From Rehmannia glutinosa (Eukaryota; Streptophyta; Magnoliopsida; Lamiales; Orobanchaceae): 64,000 bases of DNA. The position numbers and the translations under genes were made by a program. A model generated the notes under the pieces. That model was not told where the DNA came from and did not search any database. It saw only the letters and a list, made by a program, of their open reading frames with translations. Below, in pieces: positions 1 to 10,072 of this stretch. Numbering within the stretch: position 1 is the stretch's first letter; each line of letters starts with the position of its first letter. The stretch is taken from NCBI GenBank assembly GCA_016081115.2, contig CM071930.1, forward strand, positions 10,707,419-10,771,418, given 5' to 3'.

Positions 1-96
1 TTCTTAACCATTTTTGTTGATCTTTTGATCCTTCTTTTGTAGACAAAAGTGAAGATGGATGAGCCTATGTTGGAGATCCAATCTTAAAGATTCTCC

Positions 97-104
97 TATA
101 AATA
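97..104 (+). promoter_or_regulatory. TATA-like box (TATAAATA)
   Basis: TATAAATA followed by about 30 bases and then an A/C-rich, ATG-poor leader (AACACACAAGCAATTAAAC). This looks like a plant core promoter, possibly the U3/R part of a truncated LTR. No downstream ORF confirms use. Confidence 0.25.
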
Positions 105-411
105 CATGAAGGCTTTGAAGGATCAAATATAACACACAAGCAATTAAACAACAAAAAAATTCTCAGCAAACTTCTCATTCTTTCTTAGCATATTTCTTGT
201 CGTCGTCACTGCCCGCTTCCACGATATCCGCCCTAAGCCTAGATCTGAACAAAAGTATCAAAGACCATCCAGATCTAGAGGAAAAATACATCACGGGGCT
301 GGAATGGCTTAACTAGCGACTAGACGTCGTTGGTTGTCCAACCATCGTCGACAAGAAGCTGGTGGAGAGGAGGAGGCTTTAGGTGGAGAGGGAGAGAGAT
401 GAAGAAGGTGC

Positions 412-540
412 CTGGGTTAAAACCCGCCCCCGCATCAAACCCATCTCAATGGGGTGGGTCTAAATCTGGTTAAACGGGTCCCTGAGTAGGTCATGAGTCT
501 AAAAATACAAAACCCGCATGGGTGTGGGTCCCCAGACCCG
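412..540. mobile_element. possible hAT-type terminal relic, GC-rich
   Basis: Repeated words such as AAACCCGCCCC, GGTTAAACGGGTCCC and GACCCGCCCCACC stand out from AT-rich surroundings. Similar GGGTT/AACCC-rich ends occur in plant Ac-like hAT elements. No paired terminus or 8-bp TSD was found, so this is only a suggestion. Confidence 0.2.
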
Positions 541-1041
541 CCCCACCACATGAATATTTATTATATTTTTAATATGTATTTATATATTTTCCATTAATTA
601 CTTTTAGATTTGAGTGTTATTGATTTAAATTTACTACTATAACATTTTGTAATATTGTAATTTATTTTTAAAAATATCTTATTATATTATACTTTGAATA
701 TTTATTTTGAGTATTATTTGAGTACTATTGCAAGATCTTAATAGTAGAATTTTTTATAAAAACAAATCCTAATAGTAGCTAAATAGTTGTAAAATATTGT
801 TATAATTAATTACATTTATTTTCTTTGACTTATTGCATTGGATTGCTTTTGAAGATGTAGACAATATATGAAGATGTAGACAAGATCTCAAGTTTGTGGA
901 ACTAACTCTCAAGTTGTCGGTACCAAAGCAAGAAATCGGTGAGAAGAAAAACCACCCAGGAGAGGGGCACCTCTTTCTCCTCCACTAATAGAGGCACCAC
1001 CTCCTCCTCCTAGAGGAGCTACGCCCGCTGAAGAAGTTTGT

Positions 1042-1233
1042 TTGATGCAAGAAGCCCTCCAAGCCCTGCTTGAAGAAACTGCCCGAGCTATAATGAGGAA
1101 TCAAGTTGCGACAGAAGCCACCGAGAGACCTCCCCAAGCTCCGCTAACTGCTGAAGACCCCGACTTTGGGGAAAAAAATAGAAGAAATAAAGGACCTGGA
1201 GATGCATTTTCAAGTCCAAGTTCCAGTTTCTAG
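1042..1233 (+). pseudogene. short proline/alanine-rich coding relic
   Basis: A 63-codon open frame preceded in the same region by proline-rich coding-like sequence (about 950-1040). The frame contains a helical ALQALLEETARA segment and ends in a basic, serine-rich tail. Composition is GC-richer than the flank and recalls the N-terminal part of a gypsy gag. No zinc knuckle or capsid motif is visible. Nothing identifies it securely, and it could be chance. Confidence 0.15.
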
Positions 1234-2092
1234 TGTTTGGAAATGAATTTTCAAAAGTTATTGGTTTTCGTGTGAAAAATGAAGATATGTTTGGTTTGTT
1301 AAGAGATATAGTATTTGAAGCGTGTTCTCACACAAATTCACATGATTGTGTTGGAAAATCATTTGATTGTATTTATCAAAAGAATATTTCCATTAAAAAT
1401 GAAAATTAAAAGTCACTTCATTTCCATTGAAAAGTTTCCTAAACAAATATAAATCAAATTTTCGGAATAGTTGGAAAATGGAAAATGACATAAAAATACA
1501 ACGATAGATACCCTAAGAAAACCATATATACCCTAAATTTTCCACAAATTGAGTATCAACATGTAAACTTTACTTGCTACCAGTGTTTTACCTGTGTGAT
1601 ACATATTGTGTAGTACCAGAATATAAATTAAATGCATAAAAGATGTACAATCTATATATAATATAAAACTCTACAATACAAATCTAAAATAAATTAGGTT
1701 ACAATGCTATAAATAAAAAAACAAATTTTGGAATACTTATTTGTTATTTATTTGTTTGCTTTTCGATGTATCATCGCCACAAACTAATATTTTCAACCCC
1801 TAATGATTGGTTACTCTAGATGTCACATCTGTGAAATGCACCAGCTATATGTTTGTATAGCCTTCGGTTTATACTATACATTTATATTTTCCTAATAGTT
1901 CTATAATTTTATCTCCATGCACTGTAATAGTTTTAAAATAGCATCAGACAATAGGCGGAAATTATAATTTAATATTTTTTTAATTAGTGAAGTCAAAAAA
2001 TAAAAACAATATCATGCAACGAAATCATGAAAAATACATTCAAAACTACTTATTTGTCTTCTTACATAAATATATGTATACTGATATGTATG

Positions 2093-2113
2093 GATATATA
2101 TATATATATATAA
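2093..2113. repeat. (TA)n microsatellite
   Basis: Uninterrupted TA dinucleotides in AT-rich flank just upstream of Sirevirus A. Confidence 0.7.
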
Positions 2114-2368
2114 ATATACTGAAATATTCCAACTAACAATTATACATATAACCAAAATAAATGAATATACAAACTGATGCCCAATAGTCAGAACACATAA
2201 TTTTTAAAGTTTACTACAAAATAATTTTTTGAGAAAATATATCCTATATTTTATTTATTAGGTTTTTATATTTTATAAGTATAATACGAGTGTCAAACTA
2301 AAGATCATAAAAAATGATTAATCTGGTATATATATGTATATGCCAAAAATGGATCAAAAATGAAAAAG

Positions 2369-3927
2369 TATTAGGAAATTTATTAGTTAGATTTTGATGA
2401 TACCATGTAAAACTTAAATAGGAAGTTGATACTCCAATTGTTCTTGTAATTATACATTGCAAAAGATGGAACTGGAAGAGCTGAGTTAAGTCAGCTAAGT
2501 CAACATTACAAGAAGTCAACTATGGACTGGATCGAAGACTCTGCTGAGAGTCAGCTGAGTATGACATAGAAGAAGAGAGGAACTCGACTGAAGGAGAATC
2601 AGCTAAGGAACGACTGTGAGAAGGTTCAACCAAGTCAACCTGAGAAGCCAAGTCCAACAGTTAAAGTGACAGTTAAGTCAATCCTATGATTGGAGCTGAC
2701 TCAAGTCAACTTGGGTTATAAGTGGCAATCAAGTTAGAGATAATTGATAGCAAACTGTTACATAGAAATCAACAGATTACTTATTTTAGTAAAGTCCCAT
2801 ATTGTTAGGTCCTAAAAGTTATCAAGTCTATGGCGTGCAAATTAAATAAGCCAATGGGAATTCCAAGTGGGTGTCACACCTTGAAAAGCTGGAACATCCA
2901 AGAATACGAGGAAGTGCCACAATCACACGCTGAGAAATCATGTCAGGACAAGCCAACGACCATTGAAATATTGTTTGACTAATTGTCTATCTCTTCAACG
3001 GACAATTTTTCAAATGATAGTATAAAAGGCTGAGGATTCAAAAGAAATAGAAAGAAGTATGCGATATACTGTGAATACTAGATACAAGAAAGATACAAGA
3101 ACAATTGCTAAGAATACACGTATAAGCCCAAAATAAAATATCCATTGATTCTCAAGCTAACAAATTGCATGAGTTTCAAAATCCAACACTCATTGTGAAG
3201 GATAGAAGAAATCATTAAGTTGAAGAGGAACTTTTGAAAAACTACAATGGGTCTACTTTCCAAGTTAATGATTGTAGAAAGGTTCAAGATTGAACCAAGT
3301 GTCAAGTTTGTTGGAGGGATTCGTGATTAAATCCAAGAACTTGAGAAGTGAGCAAAAGTAGCAAGGCAGATGCCTCATGAAGAAGTTGTGTCACAAAGAG
3401 AAGTCAGTTGTATGCTCAAGGCATCTCTAGACTGAGTCGCAAGAGAAGTCAGCTGTGTGATTAAGACAGTCTCCAGACTGCTCAGCACTTTGTAAACTGA
3501 TCAGTACTTAGTGGATTCCTCTATAAAAATACTTGTGTCCATTTACTTTCAACAATTTAATTTCCTGCATATTTAATTTCATATCTGCTGATAAGTTTAA
3601 ATTTGTTATCTAACTGATAATAAGCTAAGTGCTAAACAAGTGTTAAAAATAAGCTTTAAAATAAATCAAAGGGTGTTAAGTCTTCTGCTACTAAAACTAA
3701 ATCAGCTAAGTTAAGCATTTCGCTTAAATAGCCGAGTAATACTAACAACAACTCTTTTGAGTCTAGTAAGTAGGAAACTCAGCTGAATAACCAACTTAGT
3801 TGTCCCTTGGACAAAGCTTACTTGAGTCAACTCTGTTATAATTTTTTAAAAGAACTTTTGCAAAAATTTGGTAAGGTTTATTCAACCCCCCCTTCTAAAC
3901 CTTACATCACACCCCTTGGGACCTACA
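2369..3927 (+). repeat. 5' LTR of Sirevirus A (1559 bp)
   Basis: Matches the 3' LTR from 15033 nearly throughout, except for about 405 bp (roughly 3330-3735) that the 3' copy lacks. It ends CCTACA immediately before the PBS. It contains a TATA box at 3021 and many GAGCTGAGTCAAGTCAAC-like words shared with the element B LTRs. Confidence 0.88.
3021..3028 (+). promoter_or_regulatory. LTR TATA box (TATAAAAG)
   Basis: TATAAAAGGCTGAGGA lies about two thirds into the LTR. The same sequence occurs at 15687 and 44981, so it is the conserved core promoter of this family. Transcription should begin about 30 bases downstream. Confidence 0.6.
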
Positions 3928-3929
3928 AG

Positions 3930-3941
3930 TGGTATCAGAGT
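3930..3941 (+). other. primer binding site, initiator-Met tRNA type
   Basis: TGGTATCAGAGT starts two bases after the LTR end. It differs from the standard TGGTATCAGAGC (seen intact at 45865) by one C-to-T change at the last base. Confidence 0.85.
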
Positions 3942-4049
3942 GGTTGGTTCATTGAGCCTTCCGCACTGTTACAGAACTAGATCTCTATCTTTTCAAAATC
4001 TTAACACTTGTGTTTTCCAAAGTTTTTCATCTTTAGCAAGATTATTATC

Positions 4050-6376
4050 ATGGAAGCAAATCTAACTCACATTCCTATGTTCTCTATTGAAGAATATGAT
4101 GATTGGAAAATTCATATGTAGGCTAATCTATCAGCATTACATGATGAAATGTGGCTAGTAATAGATGATGGACCACTGCAAATACTTAAAGTTAATACAA
4201 CTATAAGAAGAGTAGCTGCAGCCAAAGGAGAAGAAGCTGTTGATGAAGCAAAACCAGCCATGGTTGAAAACCAAGGACTGAGTGGACAAATGATGATAGA
4301 AAGAGATACAACTTGGACAACGTGGCCAAAGACATTCTCTACAAAACATTGGACAAAGCCATGTTCAATAAAGTTAAATCTTTCAAATATGCAAAAGAAA
4401 TTTGGGATTAGTTGAACTTAATATGTGAAGAATCAGATCAAATCAAGGAGAACAAATTATTTGTTGCTGTTCAGAAATTTGAAAATTTTAAAATATTTGC
4501 AAGTGAAACTCTAGATCAGCTGGATGCCAGATTTACTGAGATTACAAATGAGCTTTTAGCTCTTGGAAAAGAATATACACAGAAGGAAATGTGTATGAAC
4601 ATATTAAAAGCTCTCCCAACTGAATGGAAAATGAAAGTTATGGCATTGAGACATTCAATGGATCTCTCAAAAACATCCAATCATGATTTATTCTCAGACA
4701 TCAAGGCTTATGAGTTTGAGCTGAGAAGAAAAGATCAAGAGAAAATAGATGTGCCTAAGACAGTTGCATTGCTAACCAGTGATGGGAAAAGAGCTGAGTC
4801 AAAGGAGACCATTGATCAGGAGGAGATTGCCATATTAGTAAAGAGATTCAATAAGTTCATTAACAAGAATTATAAAAGAAACAAGGCTGAAACCTCCAGA
4901 AGACATTCAACACCCTCCAAAACAAGGGAGGAAAGGCCATTCAAGAGAGCTGAAAATCAAAGAGCTGACTACTAGAAAGCTGACAGTCAAAGGAACGACA
5001 GAGCTGATTAGAGAGCTGAATTCATCTGTTGAAACTGCAGACAACCAGGACATTTTGCCATTGATTGTACCTATCCACCAGTCAACAAATACATAAATGA
5101 GGAAGAAAGAAAAGTCTTCAGAGACAGAAGACAAGAGAAGAAGAAAGCAATAGTAGCTGCAGAGACCGCTGAACCAGCCAAGTACAAAGAACCATCTAAC
5201 TCAGACAACAGTGAAACTGACTACTCAAGTGATTTAGAAGAAGATGCTCTAATTTGCCTTATGGAAAATGAACAAGAAGATGAGGTATAATCCAACTGTA
5301 CTTACTCAGACACTAGTGATAGTGATTGTGATACACACACTTCCTCACCAACAAGTTTTTATGATTCATTAGGCAAAATGATGAAAGACTTTGAGCACAT
5401 TAAAATCTCACACACACTTTTAAATGAGGAAAACAACCAACTTAAAAGCCAAAACTCACAGCTGACTGAGAAGCTGAGTACTATTAGTTACATAGTTGAT
5501 GAGAATGTCAAGCTAAAGGCTGAAAATGCAAGGATCATAGCAGAGCTAACTGCTATAGAAAAGAGAAAAAATGATCTTAAAAATGTGGTCGCCTCATTTA
5601 CAAAAGCTTCCAAATCATTGGATAATCTTATTATGAGTCAAAAGGAATGTGGAGATAAGACATGCATAGGATTTAATTACTTTGTGCACAGTCAAACTCC
5701 AAGAGTGATTTTGGAAAAAAAGGATCTTCAAGTAATGAAGCATCCCAAATACTCAACCAAATACTGCACCAACATTCACTCCAAGCACAATCACAATCAC
5801 ACTGGCCTTGGTTACAAGGATAAAAGAAAGAATCCGGTTGAGTATGCTGATAGGACATCTGAGAAGAAATTCAACCGAGTTACTCAGCAGACTCAAAACA
5901 GGAAATACTCTATAAGAAGCAAACATAGCTACCAAAAAACCCAGAAATTTCAGCAAATAAGTTATTATGATGGGAATGGTAGAAATTATCCTACACAAGC
6001 TGATTGGAATGGTCATATGAAATATTAGCAAAACAACATGGGAAACAAGCCCAAGTGGCAAAGACCTAATACTCAGCAAAGGTCATTCCCAAGACAAAAG
6101 AGCTATTATCAGTACACCTATGCACCCAAGGACTACACTCAGAAATCTCACAATTGTTCTAAGAAAGCAATTGCTAAAATACACACACAAGCATCCATAA
6201 AAAAGAGACAGTTGTATGATCCTAAAACTCCCAAGCAATTTGCTAAGGTATACTATGATTATAGCATAGATAGATGGCAACCTCTTAGAGTCAAACCATT
6301 TGGCTATATGTTGGTTGGAACATCTTATAGCATTAACCCCCAAGGACCCAAACAAGTATGGGTACCTAAAAATTAA
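4050..6376 (+). pseudogene. gag: Sirevirus A gag (degenerate)
   Basis: Nucleocapsid/capsid polyprotein of the retrotransposon. It starts with ATG at 4050 (MEANLTHIPMF), matching the start in copy B. An early TAG (CAG in copy B) sits where copy B reads KICMQAHLS. The UBN2-like capsid region runs about 4410-4970 (EFELRRKDQ, FNKFINKNYKRNK). The CCHC zinc knuckle at 5027-5068 keeps all four metal ligands but has TGA inside it. An acidic serine-rich stretch follows, then a coiled coil (ENNQLKSQNSQLTEKL, from about 5420), then a basic tail to the terminal stop after VWVPKN at 6374. A long gag with a C-terminal coiled coil is typical of Sireviruses. At least six in-frame stops or frame changes make it non-functional. 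Confidence 0.8.
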
Positions 6377-6391
6377 TTTCCTTGATTGCAG
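6374..6391 (+). other. gag/pol junction: two in-frame stops and acceptor-like CAG
   Basis: After VWVPKN come TAA (6374) and TGA (6383) in the same frame as the downstream protease, ending in TTGATTGCAG. The arrangement is identical in element B (48334-48351). Pyrimidine-rich TTTCCTTGATTGCAG resembles a 3' splice site. Readthrough, splicing or a shared defect are all possible. Confidence 0.5.
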
Positions 6392-7888
6392 GTTCTAGGC
6401 AGTTGAATGTCAAGGAACCTAGTATATGGATAGCGGATGCTTCATACATATGACAGAGAACAAGAAAAATCTATCAAAGTTCAAGGAAATTAAAAGTGCC
6501 AAAGTCATATTTGGAGGCAATGAAGCTCCAGGAAAAATCAAAGGCACAAGATCCATCAAGATAAATGGATTGGAAATCACAGATGTTGCTTATGTTGAAG
6601 GACTCAACTTTAACTTATTAAGCATCAACCAACTCTTGATAAAGGCTACAATGTAGGATTCAACATGGGGGTATGCCAAAATCAAGAATGTTAAATCAAA
6701 CGAAATTGTGCTGCAAGGAACAAGGCAAAAGAACATGTATGTGGTAGATTGGTCTACTGCTACACCAAGTACATGTTTGCTAGCAAGGAGCACAACCGAA
6801 TCCAGTTGGCTGTGGCACAAGAAGCTGAGTCATTTGAATTTCAAGATAATTAACAAGCTTGCATGGAATCAATTTATTGAATGATTGTCAGACTCAGTGT
6901 ACAAGAAAGAAAGTGTATGTGATGCTTGCCAAATGAGAAAGCAAATCAAATCTTTTTCAAAGAAAAGACAAATCATTCTTCAACAATGATATTACATCCA
7001 TTACATATGGATTTATTTGGTCCAGTTGAGCCAGCTAATATTAGTGGAAAGAAATAACCTTAGTGGTGGTGGATGATTATTCAGATATACATGGACTATT
7101 TTCATGTGTAAAAAGAAGGAAACACTACAGAAGTTGCCTCAGCTGATGAAGAGAGTTCAAAATGAGAAGGGTCAAACCATTATAAAAATAAGATCTGACA
7201 GAGGAACTGAGTTTGTTAATGGAATAATAACTCAGTATTGTGTGAAAAATGGTATTGTTCATGAATTATCAGCTGCAAGGACTCCACAACAAAATGGAGT
7301 GGCTGAAAGAAGGAACAGAAGGAAGGTGCAAGGACCATGTTAGCTGTACCAGGATTACCAAAGAGATTTTGGGCTGAAGCAATCAACACAGCTTGCTACA
7401 CCCAAAATAGATGCATGACAGCTGACTAAAACTCCCTATGAAATATGGACAGGGAGAAAGTCAAATGTTGACTATTTCAAAATATTTGGCTACAACAGCT
7501 TTATTCACAACAATGAAAAAGAAAACTTGATGGCTTTTGATGCCAAAGCTGATGAAGGTATTTTTTTAGGATACTCAGCTGAAAGTAAAGCATATAGAGT
7601 ACTGAACATAAGAACTATGGTCACAGAAGAATCCATCCATATGGTCTTTGATGAACATAATGTGAATGAAGAAGAATTTGAAGACTTAGCTGAAGAGCAA
7701 AATTAGCTTATTGTGTAAAAGAGGTCATACATTGATGTAAATGTAAGAACATTCAGCCCTGATGATGATGAAACAACTGAAACTCAGAGATAGCTGGAAG
7801 ATTGCATCTGAATGATGAGGAAAGACTTGATGAAGACAACTTAGGTGGAAGACGGTGAATTGACCAACTTACTCCAACATGATGTGAG
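6392..7888 (+). pseudogene. pol: Sirevirus A protease and integrase (degenerate)
   Basis: First half of pol. The aspartic protease motif MDSGCFIHMTENK is at 6426, preceded by TAG where copy B has Trp. The GAG-pre-integrase region with WLWHKKLSHLNF (about 6810-6845) and CDACQ (about 6920) supplies the HHCC zinc-binding ligands, with frame changes between. The integrase core retains MDLFGPVEPA, DDYS, SDRGTEFVNG and QQNGVAERRNR. The catalytic Glu codon is at 7305, so the DDE triad is still encoded in pieces. The C-terminal part (GYSAESKAYRV) is broken by indels. Confidence 0.8.
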
Positions 7889-9579
7889 ATGATTGAAAGA
7901 CCATCCACCCGAGTGATCATTGGAGATGTGAATGAATGTGTACGAATAAGATCAAAAGCACAACATGAAGCCATGTTTACTTGCTTCATCTCTCAAATAG
8001 AACCCAAAGATGTGTCCCAAGCCCTGGAAGATATACATTGGATTCAAGCTATGCAAGAAGAGCTGAATCAATTTGAAAGAAATAATGTATGGGAATTGGT
8101 TCAAAGACCATTACATCAAAATGTAATAGGCATAAAATGGGTGTCCAGAAATAAAATGAATGGAGATGGTTCTGTTGTCAGAAACAAGGCAAGATTAGTT
8201 GCCAAAGACTATTGTCAAGAAGAAGGGATAAGTTTTGATGAAACTTTTGCTCCTATTGCAAGATAGGAAGTAATAAGAATGTTTCTTGCCTATGATGCTC
8301 ACAAAAAATTTGTTGTAATAATCCAAATGGATGTAAAAAGTGCATTCTTAAATGGATTATTGGAGGAAGTAGTACATGTTCAGCAACCACCAGGATTTGA
8401 GCAAAAGACAACTGGAGACAAGGTTTATAAACTTGAAAAGGCTCTATGTGGACTGAAACAAGCTTCGAGAGCTTCGTATGACACATTGCCACAATTCTTA
8501 ATTGACAATGGATTCACAAAGGGCAAAGTTGATAAAACACTCTTCCGGATTCAAGCTGGAGAAAGTATTCTGCTAGTTCAAATATATGTGGATGACATCA
8601 TTTTTGGTTCCACAAACAAGAGTTGTGTAACAAGTACTCAAACCTCATTCAAGGCAAATTTGAGATGAGCATGATGGGAGAGCTGACTTTCTTCCTAGGA
8701 CTTCAAGTCAAACAAATGGAAGAAGGAACCATCATAAGCCAGATCAAGTATACAAGAGATATAATGAAGAAATTTGGTATGGAAGAAAAATCATCAGTAA
8801 AAATTCCTATGAACACTTCAGCCAAGATGGACATGGATACAGAAGGAAAGGTTGTTGATCAAACAAGGTATAAAGCTCTTATTGGATCTCTACTCTACTT
8901 AACAGCAACCAGGACAAACATCACCTATGTTGTAGGAGTTTGTGCCAAATTTCAATCAACACCAAAAGAAAGTCAAATGACTGCAGCTAAGAGAATCCTA
9001 AGATACTTAAAGGGAGTCAGGGAGTTGGCTTATGGTATCCAAAGGAAGGAGGATTCAAGTTGGTGGGATATTAAGATTCAGACTATGCTGGTTGTAGAGT
9101 TGACAGAAAAAATACATCAGGTACTTGTCAAATGCTTGGAAATCGATTAATCACATGGTTCAACAAGAAGAAAAACTCAATAGCAACATCCACAGTTGAA
9201 GTAGATAGTTGCTGGCAGCTATTGTGCCCAAGTCCTATAAATGAGACAACAGCTGAGAGATTATGATGTAAAAGAACAAGAAATTTCAATAATGTGTGAC
9301 AACAACAGTGCAATTGCAATAACTCAAAATCCAGTCTTGCACTCAAGAATAAAGAACATTGATGTTAGATATCATTTCATAAGAGATCATGTGGAAAAGA
9401 AGGCTATCACCTTGGAATATATCTCAACTGATAAACAGTTGGCTAACATATTCACAAAGCCTCTATGTAAATCATGGTTTGAAGAATTGAAGAATGAATT
9501 AGGGTTAATTGAGCTTGAGTTAGATCACTCAAAAGACTCACTCAGCTGTAAAAAAGATAAGAAAATGAAAGATCAATAA
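7889..9579 (+). pseudogene. pol: Sirevirus A reverse transcriptase and RNase H (degenerate)
   Basis: Second half of pol. RT motifs in order are ARLVAKDYCQEEGISFDETFAPIAR (8189-8263, followed by a TAG), QMDVKSAFLNGLLEE, LCGLKQASRA, and the catalytic YVDD at 8585-8596 in LVQIYVDDIIFGSTNK. A frameshift near 8620 separates this from the next block (FEMSMMGELTFFLGLQVK), which carries the thumb and connection. RNase H begins near 9040 and has a frameshift before CQMLGNR. It continues in IMCDNNSAIAITQNP and IDVRYHFIRDHVEKK to ELGLIELEL. The reading frame closes at 9579. RT chemistry residues survive, but the enzyme could not be made as one chain. Confidence 0.85.
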
Positions 9580-10072
9580 ATTTCATATCTCAGCCAAGTG
9601 GAACAGCCTAGTCGGGGAGACAACTATATCGAGTTAGCTGTCAGTTGAGAGATGGAAAGACGAGAAGCTAAGTCATTTTAAGAAAGAGCTGGAGTATCAA
9701 TGGGTCAAATGACCAAAATAATATCGTTTCATGAAAGCGGGAATTTGTTTCTTAATGACATCAGACCAAATAACCAAAAACAAGGAAAAACTGCACAATT
9801 AAACCCACGATTGTATATAATTGTTGTTGCATTTAATGCAGTAAAATAATGTGGTTTTCAAGGAACAATCTTGACCATTGATCTTGATCATATTATTCAA
9901 ATTCCATTAACCGTCCCCTCACATCTTATGTAAGCAAACATTAATTTTCTTTATCCTCACTCAAACACTCATCTTCAACAAAGCAAATCAAGTTCTCTCT
10001 GCAAAAAGAATACCAAACCCTACATTCGCAATTGAGATTTTATGTTTCTTTCAAAGATTATCAAAGTAAAAA
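9580..10072 (+). promoter_or_regulatory. spacer and CT-rich leader before ORF3 (element A)
   Basis: Non-coding spacer of about 490 bp between RNase H and ORF3. Its last 150 bases are C/T/A-rich (CTTTATCCTCACTCAAACACTCATC) and free of ATG until ATGTTTC at 10041, just before the ORF3 start. It aligns in character with the element B leader, where a TATA-like box is clearer. It may serve as the 5' leader of a separate ORF3 transcript. Confidence 0.35.

Larger units (their letters stand above)
1..2368. other. AT-rich left flank with weak transposon relics
   Basis: No gene is supported here. The first 250 bases hold a TATA-like box followed by an A/C-rich stretch resembling a plant leader or an LTR end. 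Around 410-540 is a GC-rich patch of repeated GGGT/ACCC words. From about 560 to 2368 the sequence is very AT-rich with only short accidental frames. The TSD of Sirevirus A cannot be confirmed at its left edge. Confidence 0.6.

Noticed and set aside
2361..2370. Exact TSD for Sirevirus A
   Set aside because: Left AAAAAG(TA) and right AGAAAGTA flanks are similar but not identical, and the LTR terminus itself is mutated, so no TSD is claimed.
3930..3945. Possible tRNA relic (TGGTATCAGAG)
   Set aside because: Only 12 bases match, directly after an LTR end: a primer binding site. The same holds for 32528 and 45865.
5753..6079. 108-codon antisense hydrophobic frame in gag
   Set aside because: A shadow of the basic, A-rich gag coding strand; not conserved in element B.
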